Position numbers and translations under genes: made by a program
Source: Paramacrobiotus metropolitanus
Taxonomy: Eukaryota; Tardigrada; Eutardigrada; Parachela; Macrobiotidae
Direction of reading: 5' to 3'
DNA length: 64,000 nt
Assembly: GCF_019649055.1 (NCBI RefSeq)
Contig: NW_026570332.1
Location: 372,001-436,000 of the forward strand
The notes under the pieces: generated by a model
The model's input: the letters and a program-made list of their open reading frames with translations, nothing else
Database searches by the model: none
What the model was told of the DNA's origin: nothing
Shown: piece by piece, positions 1-9,920 of the stretch
Numbering within the stretch: position 1 is the stretch's first letter
How the letters are laid out: the number at the start of each line of letters is the position of its first letter

Positions 1-3000
1 GATATTTCTGTGACCTTTTCAAAAACCGGCAATGATACCAGAGAGGAAAAGCTTCCAAAGCTTTTAGAAAATATAAAGATATCTGCCCGAGGTACGTACA
101 CAGAGATTTTGCACATATGAATATCACTTATAAAACTGTTAAAAATGTGTATCAGCAAAGGGTGATTATTAAAGTAACATGTCATTCAACAAATTTGTGA
201 CCGAGGTACACTATCGTTGCAGTTGTGATATATTTGGGGCTGGCATCAGATCTGAGGAACTTTTTGGTAATCCGGCTCCGTCATACACTTTGCATTAACA
301 GCATATTATGTCAAAATTTGTAAAATATCAAAATTATATGGGACGATAAAAGCACCACGATTCTCTTCTTCCAGTTACTTGCTCAATCTTATGGGATGGC
401 AAATGGAGATTACGTAAGTCTACGGCAACTGCAGTTTGGTGTGTGGATGTCTTTTGTTTTTGATAAACTAAACCATGTTTGTTAACTAACATTACCTAAA
501 TTTAGGCATACTTTGCGGTGGAGCCATTTAAACACAAGGATTATGGGAATATTTCATGGCAGTATTACGATGGCTATGATGAGGTAACACAGACAATTTA
601 TCAACTTAAAACTCCATTTCATTGCTATTAATTTTTGTGATTGAATAATCGATTAGGCGGCGCAGACAGCATACAAGTCGTTGTTTGTGATAACTGCTGC
701 GTCGGATAATTCTAATGTTTCCGAGCGATTAGCCTTTTACAAAGAACTGAAGTTCCGCTCAAAGCGAGATTACAATTTTTCGTACGCTGACGGAGAGCAG
801 GTGAGGATAATGCTACCAAGCGGGAAATTATAATAACTAACATTGATTCAATAAAAAAACAGAACTACTCAACTTTCGATATTGTTTACGAATGCTGTTA
901 GTCGGTTCACCTGGCGGTACATACTCGACTCGTAGAACGAAACTTTACTTTTCAGCCAAATCCATTTGTTGTGGCCAGCTTCGAAAGTCTATTGATGTTC
1001 GGCAATGTAAGTGCTTTTTAGCTATGATCTAGCACTGAAAAAAATGTTGGTCCGAGCAATTAAATGCACCTTATTAGTGTTTTTAAAGGTTTTGTTAGAG
1101 AGGTTAAACGAGACAGGATTCGATTTAGCCGACGGAAGCGCATTCGCTTCGGAATTTTGGAATCGGTCTTTTGTGTTGCCTTATTCTGGAAATGTTCAGT
1201 TTGACGATGTCGGGGAACGCCAAACCAATCTCGTAATGCAACAGTTTATGAACAACTCAACCGATGTGACTGATATCCTGATCTTTAACGACACGACCAG
1301 CGAAATCCACTTCCTAAGTAACATTCAGTGGAATTCGGTATGGCCCATTAAAAATGAACCCGAATGTGGATTTCTCGGTACCGCTCAACGGTGCCGTGAT
1401 TTGGGTAAAATATGCTCCATTTTTTCCGTTTATTTATACGTTTAACGTTGTTACCTGCAGAACATTTCAACGTTTCCGCTGGTACATGTGGCCTTTGGCA
1501 TTCTTTACAGAATATAGAGCGAATGTAAGAATCTTGACATCTTCCATTGTTGGAAGTATTCTGGTGATCTGCTGCATGATCACTGGAGCAATGAGGTACA
1601 AAAGCTTCAGCTGCCGGCATTATCGCGCTAACAAAAATGCTCCTGTTCTTCTTAATAACGAAGCTAATCAGTGATTAACACTGCAGATCTGCAACACGCA
1701 AAGCGATTATTCCAGAAAACAACCTTTGGGAAGTTAAAGGCGGCCTTATTAGGTAAATCACCCTTCGTTTCGCATGGTATCAAACTGCTTTATGGGCTAA
1801 GGTCATGCACGTGACAAGGACGGACTACCATGGATTTACAAAATATTTTGCGCTTCCGTTTCAAAGGGTGTGAGGTGTAATTGATTAGATAATTTTAGAT
1901 GTTTACCAGTCATTATGGATGCTGATCGCGGCAAAAGTATCATTACCAGTGTAAGTAGCGATATATACTCGTACTACAGTTCGTGCACGGACAAAATTAC
2001 AGTACGTAATTACATCGTAAACAATATAAAAAACGCTTTTCTTCAGCCTAAATTTGCAAAGATCATCATGACCAAGAAAATTTTTATCTTACTTTTAGGC
2101 TATTGAACATGTGTTTGGTATAAAAACAAGGAACAAATTGATTCAACTATTAGTGGCGTTCATTGTTTTAGAAAAGACGGACGCGCTATTCCGGCATTGC
2201 CTCGTTGAAAGGCACGAAGGTCTGGGTGGAATACATCGCTGTGCGGCAGCAGATAAAATTAACCAAAAAGACGGAAACCCTTTTGACCATTGTAAGAATC
2301 GTTGGCTACTAGGTGTGCCAATATTAAAAGTATCGTTTGCTAATAAAATTAAATGAGGCTTGCTATACGCGCGCAACAATCAAATTAAATTGTAGAAAAA
2401 TCTGCAAATCATCTCCGAAACCTTAATTATCTAACAGCAAATTTATTTCTGTGGCAGGTTTACAACTGTGTACATCCAAACGTCAACAGGTTTATTGGAC
2501 TTGCTTTTGAAGAAGGGCTTATGATGTTAATCAGTGAATACTGCAAGAGAGGAACATTAAAGGATGCCATGGAAAGCCAAAGCGTGACACTGGACTGGAT
2601 CATTAAATTAAATTTTATCTCCGATTTAGCACAGGTATCCAAGTATTCGCATGACAACTACAGACTGTAAAAACTACGAGCAGTTCACGATTCTCGCAGA
2701 TCAAATGGTAAGGAAATATTTATTTGTGTAAAAATTGTCCAGATTAACCAGTAGCGTTAGATATTTTTTTTAGACCGGAACTGCAAGAAATACGCGAATA
2801 ATACTAAGAAGCCGTAGAATCATTTTAATAATGCCTGATATAGAAAGAAACTCAGTGATCTGCTAAAGTAAAAAATGGGAATTCAATGCTTATAAGTTAG
2901 AACTGTGACGATCGTTTTTAGGCAGTCCGTTTTATTCATTCTTCCTCATTGGGCGTGCACGGCTTTTTGAAAAGCAGCCGCTGTCTGATTTCCAATCATT

Positions 3001-4636
3001 TTACACTACAAGTGGCTGAGCTCGGTCACGACAAAATAGTGGAGACGGTATTCGGCACAAACCCCCGCGCGGCCAATATCAGTTTCACTCGCCGGGAATC
3101 CGTGTGGATAGCGCCGGAAATGCTGTATTACAAGAATTCTGCTACACCGGAAATGGACATTTACGCCATCGGGGTGATTATTCAGGAACTGGTACACGAT
3201 ACCTCGGCTGCTCATCTCAGCCTGAGCAGCTTGCGAAACTTCAGCTTGGACGGTGGTCAACAGCGAAAAAATCTTCCGATCAAGAGGGACACCGAATCGA
3301 GATTGATATATATGTCCAAGCGCTGTCTGAGCGCCAATCCTATGCGGCGGCCCCGCATTAAAGAAATCATCGAGCTTATTGTCAGTTTGAGAGGAAAGTC
3401 ACCGAACAGTGTTTTTGAAGAATTACTCAACCGGTTGGAACATCATACGGGAGAATTGGAAAATGCTGTCAATAACCGTACGGATCAGATCATGCTAGAG
3501 AAAGAGGAATGTGACAAAGTTTTGCACGAACTACTTCCCAAGTATGCAATTTGTACCATGTACCATCAGAACTTTCGTGACCTTACCACGTCACAATACA
3601 TATCGGTTTCTGGTGACCTTACAATAGAACGTCGACAAAAAAGCGTGCGTCCTGAGTTCTTCGGTTCTTTCAATAAACTTTCGTCGTTTTGCAGGTCAAT
3701 TGTCGAACAGCTACGGACGGGAGAAAGTATAAAACCAGAATATTACGAGCAAATGACGGCATGCTTTTGTCACATCTTCGGGTTTCCCCATTTTGCGGAC
3801 TACCATTCGGCGCAGCGGGTCACAAAATTCCTATCAGAGATGTTTATTTTATATGACGAAACTATTCAGTCATTTGATGCTTTCAAATTGGAATCATCGG
3901 GGGAAAGTTTAATCGTAAGATGTTGTTGCCATTGAATTTAGGGCCTTTTACACAAATCCTAAACAATACGAGTCACATTTTCATACATGTGTTTACAACT
4001 ATTGTGAAGTTGTAAACACATGTATGAAAAGCAGTCACTAGCTCATCGCGGTCCGAAAATGAAATTTCAGGTTGTAAGCGGTGTGCCGATGGAAAATGGT
4101 CTGCGGCATGCGGTGGAAATATGCCGCTTTGCTATTCAGCTGCGAAAGAAATTCACGAGAAGATATTACGATAATCATTTGCAACTCCAGATGGGCATCG
4201 ACACTGGTTTGCGAAACCAAATTTCAGTTCATAAACTACATGTCAAAGTCTTATATTCTGTAGGTTCCTGTGTGACAGCGGTTCTCGGATTCAAAGTACC
4301 CCGCTACAATGTGTAAGGTCATCTGAACCGCACGTATATAGTCCAAATTTCGGACAGTTTAATGCCGCTCGTTTGATACTTTCACACCTAATTTGCAGCA
4401 TCGGCGAAACGATGAACGTTGCTAGCCGTTTGGCAAACAGCGGAAAACCATCCAGAATTCAAGTCAACCAGACCACCGTTCAACTGGTGATGGATGCCGG
4501 AGCAGATGACCTGCGGTTCTTGAACAGAGGATTAGTTGACAAAGGCACAAACTCCTTACAAACATTCTGGCTGGAGGACAAAGTTTGTTTGAACTGCGGT
4601 GGTTTTAATGCATTTTACAGATTACAAGATACTTAA
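1..4636 (+). CDS. Receptor-type guanylyl cyclase, 5'-partial, degenerate catalytic site
   Basis: Single-pass receptor of the natriuretic-peptide-receptor type; such proteins make cGMP at the cell surface. Exons, all in phase: 1-91, 223-266, 375-413, 506-583, 657-800, 956-1006, 1089-1404, 1511-1595, 1687-1752, 1899-1950, 2172-2291, 2458-2634, 2922-3914, 4071-4206, 4264-4312, 4399-4636 (892 aa; start lies upstream). Order: ANF-like ligand-binding domain, ending in the juxtamembrane WP...CGF signature; one membrane helix (1535-1590, SILVICCMITGA); kinase-homology domain with an HGFLKSSRC loop and IAPEML...DIYAIGVIIQE; dimerisation helix (LLPKYAI); cyclase domain (3740-4600). The cyclase keeps MNVASRL (Asn and Arg), but the metal-binding aspartates are replaced: SDIVGF reads CHIFGF and IGDAYM reads SGESLI. 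The purine-site Glu is kept; the Cys before FGD is Asn. The family is clear; cyclase activity is doubtful. Confidence 0.9.
3978..4030. repeat. Perfect 23-bp inverted repeat in a cyclase intron
   Basis: Arms 3978-4000 and 4008-4030 are exact reverse complements, separated by a 7-nt loop (ATTGTGA). They lie in the intron between exons 3914 and 4071. The repeat could form a hairpin in DNA or pre-mRNA. It could be the remnant of a small fold-back element or simple palindromic duplication. Confidence 0.85.
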
Positions 4637-4848
4637 CAAAACCAGTTGCTGTTGTACTACAAACTATATAATACATTTACGCTATGTTACAAAATCAACC
4701 GAACCCGAAATCTCTGTCAACAATCAAAGTAATTTACTATGATTACCGAAAGCTTAAATGAATCACCACTGTTAGGCATCAACGTTTGCAAAAATATCCC
4801 ATATTTTGCGTGACAGCAGACATTTTCTTCATAAGGCATTAACTGGAC

Positions 4849-5722
4849 TTAACTATCACTTCCGGATGAAACGCTGCCCCGATCACCAGACGCGGTTTCC
4901 AGCACTTCATGGATCGTTTTGTCTATTTGGTCTTTCTCGCTAACTGCCGCTTCTTTAATCATAGCCAAGACAGATGTCTTGGACGGGAGCCCAACAAGAT
5001 CAACTGAGAGCATTGTGCGAAAAATTTCGTCCAACATTTGAGACATTTTTGTAGAGGCAACGCCATAATTTCGATGTAACTTGGAGATAAGGGACCGGAA
5101 GTTTTCATGGTATCGCCGACCCGGGGATTTAATCCACAGTAACTTTTTACGGAGCCTTTCGTCAAAATTGTCTAAAGAACCGGAAGTAAATTATTCAGCA
5201 TGCACTAACAGAAAAATACAGCGAATCATCGTCTCGTAATGGCTTACAGGCGTCATCTTCTGATAGGATGCGGCACTGTCTTTCCAGCCTCTGATTCTTT
5301 CGAGAAAGGGTTAGAGATTCTTTTTTCAACTTTTCATGTTCGATCCGTAGTTCTTTATGGGCTTTCTTAAGTCGTTTGAGTTGGTAATGAAGTTGGTTTC
5401 TGGAATTTTTCATCACTCGTAATTCCTTTTGAGCTATAGGATTTTCCGCAGGCTGATTCGACTGAACTGGATAGGACACCGCAGGCATCGAAGTCGGTAT
5501 CAGTTCTTTGACGACAACACAGACTGGCTTCTGCGATTTTTCCCGGCTCTTCTCGAACCTCGACAAACGCATCTCTGCAGCTTTCAAGCGACGCGCTTTG
5601 TCTGCACGGGTAGCTTCCATCGCTTCCACTCGAAGTTTAAGTTTTGCATTTTCTTCGGCAAGAAATTGCACCTGATTTTTCAAAGAATACTTCAGTGCCG
5701 CAGCATCGGAATGCCAAACCAT
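4849..5722 (-). CDS. Coiled-coil protein of unknown function
   Basis: I do not recognise the family. Exons on the minus strand are 5722-5206 and 5171-4849 (279 aa). I chose the ATG at 5722 (AAATGG context). A good acceptor (TTGTTTGCAG) just upstream means a further 5' exon is possible. Residues ~10-50 and ~100-165 are rich in Leu/Glu/Lys/Arg with heptad-like spacing (SLKNQVQFLAEENAKLKLRV; LHYQLKRLKKAHKELRIEHE), predicting long coiled coils. They are separated by a Pro/Val/Gln linker. The second exon is basic (ERLRKKLLWIKSPGRR) and ends in a Ser/Gly/Asp tail. The intron joining the exons is only 34 bp, so this junction is the weak point of the model. The gene converges on the cyclase gene, with 212 bp between stop codons. 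Confidence 0.6.
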
Positions 5723-5918
5723 TTCACCTGCAAACAAAATCGACTACAGAACATTCCAATCATCCAATGTTTAAGTGCTTAAATCCACGACTTCATCACT
5801 GTTCCTTTATATGCGTTCATACTGAGTTCGGGTGCTCCTGATAAATTACCAATGATCATTATTCTATTATTGTTTTTATCAGTAGCCTGGCGAACAGCGA
5901 TTTTTAAAGACACATTAT

Positions 5919-7349
5919 TAAAAAAATGGTGACTGCTATGCGCCCCGACAAACCGGGCGCATAGAATTTAGCTATGCGCCCCGATGTTCGGGCGTACAGA
6001 ATTTGGCTTTGCGCCCCGAATTTCCGGGCGCAGAAATATCGGCGATTTGCTGTTTTTCTGAAGGTTTTTTATGTTTTATTTGGCTTGTTTTACTGTATCT
6101 ATTCAACAACTCACTTTTCCTGTTGTATTGTCATAGACATGACAGCTTATAAAACTCAACCCGTAAATTTATTTGCTTTGACGCAGACTACGGCAGCAAC
6201 AGCGACGATGCGTAATTATTAAGATTGACTTGAGCATTGGATGAGGACACTAGCACCGGAACTCGGGTCACCGGTGCAGTCGACTCCGTCGTTCTTGCTA
6301 AAATCAGTCCCCAGTCTCTTCGCAAAAAAAATTTGGGGGGGGGGAGAAAAAAGCTACCTGATACTGGTACATGTAAATAAACTTTACTGATACTAAAGTT
6401 GATTTACTGCAGTGGACACAATAGCAACCAAGGGGGGATCCATAAATTACGTACGCAGCGAACCAGCGAGGGACGGGTCCAAAAAATGTGACGGCCCCGG
6501 CGAACCCAGGGGGGAGGGGGTGGTCAGCTCCATGTATTACGACTGAACGAACCAGGGGGGAGGGGTCAAGCAAACGTGACGGACCGCTACGAAGGGGGAG
6601 GGAGGGGTGAAAAAACCGTGGTTTTCTGCGTACGTAATTTATGGATGTCCCCCAAAACGAACTAAATACAAATGTGCAATCGCTATCAGCGACATCGTCA
6701 ATCAGAGTTGCATTACTTCTCGAGTATCGGGACGACACAATGTATGTACATCCCAACGATACAATAGCATCGGGATGTACATCCCAATCCCAACGACTCC
6801 TACCTAATGGCTTTTCTCGGCTGGACACTGGTCATCAAGTCGTCCAGCCTTGCAACTATCTACGCTGCGTTAACCGGAATTAGCTTTGCTAATTCTATTT
6901 TGCAACAGTTTGGTGCATGGAGTGGACTTCTGTGCTGTCCTAGAAGACCTATAACAATTGTTACCCACAGAACGTGATTAAACCAGTGTTATAAGCTTGC
7001 TGTAAAGTTGCTAAAAATTAGGATCTCTCAGACTGATTCCGTGATGTTTTGAGTAAGCTTTTCAATAAACCATGCGATAAAATGGGGATAAACAAAACCA
7101 ATACTATTAAGGGTACTTAAATTCTGCAGTTCTCTGTAAACTTCTGCTCTCCTGCAACCTTAAGGGTTAATCGAATACAAAAAAAATAAGTAAAACAATC
7201 AATTGCCGGAAAAACTTAAAAACTTCGATATTTCTGCGCCCGGACATTCGGGGCGCAAAGCAAAATTCTGTGCGCCCGAGCACTCGGGGCGCAAAGCTAA
7301 AATCTATGCGCCCGGTTTGTCGTGGCGCACAGCCATTTCGTAAAAAAAT
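5919..7349. mobile_element. Fold-back/TIR element with hairpin-array arms, non-autonomous
   Basis: Left arm 5919-6040 and right arm 7226-7349 are long, imperfect inverted copies of each other (about 120 bp). Each arm has three tandem units of about 35 bp, and each unit is itself a hairpin: a GCGCCCCG half, a short variable loop, then a CGGGCGC half, joined by spacers such as AGAATTTAGC. The interior (~1.2 kb) has no convincing transposase; the longest open frame (6304-6828, minus) is low-complexity. It holds poly-G runs and a second, nested inverted repeat. This looks like a fold-back or MITE-like element mobilised in trans. I could not fix its target-site duplication, so the ends are good to about 10 bp. 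Confidence 0.75.
6433..6653. repeat. Nested inverted repeat enclosing G-rich repeats
   Basis: Inside the fold-back element, 6433-6458 and 6626-6653 are inverted copies (core ATAAATTACGTACGCAG, flanked by a G/C run), differing by a 2-nt indel. Between them are two degenerate copies of a unit with a gGTGACGG core followed by a GGGGGGAGGGG-type tract. Several G4-7 runs lie close together on the plus strand. Confidence 0.7.
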
Positions 7350-9334
7350 TTACAAATTCACTGTTTTCTTTTGCATTTTTATCTACAGCCTTACCTGGTG
7401 CTAAATCTGGCAGTCCATTTTCTACCTCCATCCGAGACTGTAATCGTGAACTCTTCCGCAAAGTTCTTTTATCGAGTACTTTATTCGGAAGGACATCGAT
7501 CTGCTGCAACTCTGCACAGTCAGCGGTCACAGCGGACAAGTCTGGTGCAGAAGACTGCGGCTGCAAGGATTCGCTTTGGGATTCCTCTTCTTCATCATCC
7601 GAAGAGTTGACTTCCGTAGTGAAGTGAAAGGTGTATGAAGTGGGGACAAGAGTTTCTTTCGGAGGCGGCACAACGGTGCACTTATCAGCAGGATCGGCTT
7701 TGTATGGTTTCTCAAGGTAACTGGAGAAATCAGTGGTCATAGTACTCGTATCTGTGACTGTGTCGCGACTCTTATTCTTCAGGCGGAGTGCGGGCAAGAT
7801 TGCTTGCAGCCTCCTCCTCACAGTTTCTTTTTCAGCATTTTCCAAGCCGACTCTATGATGAAGGAGAACGTCGACCACGGTGTCCACTTTTCCAGAAAAG
7901 AATCGTAGCAACTCGTTAATGTATCCATCAGTAAAAGGATATCTAGTCTGGTCAGCATAATCACTCCGACTTAAAGTTGCAGTGGATTGTAGCGTCAGTC
8001 CTAAACTGGCTAAAAGCGGAAAGGATGAAGTAAATCCACCAGAGTTCATTATCTAAAAAATAAAAGCGAAGAATATTATAACCATGAGTAGAATCTCTTC
8101 GCATTTCGATAGCGTATAAAGTGAAATGTGTCCGAAGTGCTTTAAAACTGCCCCTGAAGCACAGGCAACCACGAAGTACGAGCAGTGGCTTACAACGAGC
8201 GAATTTTCTGCGGAACTGCGTTTGGGGATAATGTAGAGAGAACTGGGAAGCGGAGAAGAGCTGATTCCAAATGTGCTTTCGCTCGTACTCCCATCCTTTC
8301 CTTCCATAGCTGGAAAATAATGTCCCCGTTCAGCATTCCGCGAGATACCGGTAATACGTGTGAACTCATCTACGCCGATAACTGTCGGTGTATGATCACT
8401 GTAACTTGGCGATCACAAAGGAAAAATTTAAAAGCCAAATGCTCTAAAAGCGGCAATTTAAAATTTATTTTTTACCGGCTAGATGCAGAGATTCTGCAGC
8501 AAACGCTGGTTTTATGGGTTCCAAATCATAACTGAGAGCGTGCCCGTAATTTTCGTGAGATGAGCAATAAACTGGATACCCCGAAGCAGTCTTTTCAGTA
8601 CTGGACGCCATCGAAGATTTTACAGCAACTACAATAAATGATTTCATTAAATGCTCTAAAAGGCCAAAAAATAGAATAACATACCATCCGGCGATGGCTT
8701 CTCCAAAATAACTGACTGTTCGGCTGGCGTAAGCTGTTTCAGATCTGGATGCTTTCCTGGACCCTTTGTAGCAGTGGCGAAAGGTGTATTGATGTAGCAT
8801 TCATACGTGACAGCGTTGTGTTTAAACCTCTTCGGGTTGTTTCTCCATCTGTACTTCTCACGGACTCTGCTGATTACTTGCCCCACTCTGGATTTCACTA
8901 GATCGATTGATGAATTCTCAAATTGCACACTACACTTCATGAGAAATGCAGCAACAGCATCCATACGGCCATCAAAAAATCTGGACAGCTCATCCGCATG
9001 TCCGTAAGTGAATTCATAAATCGAAGCAGAATTATCGGCCTCCCCTAAATGCTTGATGCTTTCGAAACTTAATCCAAGGCTGCTAAGCTGCGGAAAGGAC
9101 GACGCAAAATCCTTCCCCTGGCCAACAGATAAATGATTCTATTACTGAAATGATCAAGTATTTACAGAAATATTTAACACTAGTCAAAATTCAGAAACTA
9201 ATAAGCAGTATCAGCTCACAGTTGTCAAAATATTAATAATAATTTAATAATAAGTTCAGTACCTCATGTTTCACGATCAGTTCCTTCGGTTGTCGTTCAA
9301 CATCGTCTTTCGAAAATTCCTTTAAATTATCCAT
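7297..9334 (-). CDS. Unrecognised protein with two copies of a ~90-residue domain
   Basis: Exons (minus), all in phase: 9334-9263, 9117-8685, 8628-8476, 8309-8194, 8052-7297 (509 aa). I cannot assign a family. Exons 2 and 5 each open with the same domain. Shared features are SSFP-L-SLGL near the start, a tyrosine/FT segment, EL-RFF-G--D-V---L, then an EN-containing helix with regularly placed Arg. Exon 5 continues with Ser/Asp/Glu-rich disordered sequence (SSDDEEEESQSES) and a basic patch (LDKRTLRKSSRLQSR). No signal peptide or membrane helix is evident. The last ~17 codons and the stop lie in the right arm of the neighbouring fold-back element. Exon 4 contains an ATG (8307), so this could instead be two tandem one-domain genes; joining exons 3 and 4 is in phase and gives one gene. 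It is divergent from IPPK. Confidence 0.6.
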
Positions 9335-9920
9335 AATGACGGGCAACTAAAATACGATAACAATGAGTGCGAGCGTTGTGTATTGCGTTGCGTTGTTTTG
9401 CGAAGCGTTTTCTATTGCCCATTAAAATACGATTCCGAGAACTGATGCTTGTGCTTTTCTACAGAATCCCTACCGAATCTCAGAACTGTCGGAAAAGGGT
9501 CGTACAACAGAAAGAATCAATCGACAAAAAAGTTCAGAAAGAGATTTCAGACTAGAATTAGCCAGACATTAAAAAAAAAACCAGAAAACCAATGTTGTGG
9601 ATTTGGCGGATTGCGTGAAATATAACACCTACCGCTACCATTGGTCTGCGCAAAACAAAACCCGAAGGGGGGTGCCTACTGCGCAGACTGGAATGCACAC
9701 GCCCGGCAGTTTGGATTTAAACGTGAAAAGTTGATTGCCCTTATAACTTATTTAATATGTGGTATCAGTATGTACTGCAAGCATTACAGTTCAATCGCAA
9801 TTCTTATTTTTCCTTTTTATTAAAGAATTGTTTAGGCGCCCGTTTGAAATTTGAGAAATTAGAAAATCTTACCCGTGATAAACGAACAAGTTCTTCCTGT
9901 TGGACCAAGCAGACGCTTCG
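9335..9920. other. Intergenic, divergent promoter region
   Basis: This 586-bp stretch lies between the start codons of the two-repeat gene (minus) and IPPK (plus). Short open frames at 9367-9555 and 9641-9823 have no family resemblance. A shared bidirectional promoter is inferred from position only. Confidence 0.5.

Noticed and set aside
1354-1674. Open frame over the cyclase membrane segment read as one exon to the stop at 1674
   Set aside because: Splicing at 1404/1511 and 1595/1687 keeps both the CGF motif and the helix in phase and reaches the kinase-homology domain; the direct frame ends in a stop with no continuation.
6304-6828. 174-aa minus-strand open frame inside the fold-back element
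   Set aside because: Composition follows the G-runs and inverted repeats, with no transposase or other motif; likely non-coding.
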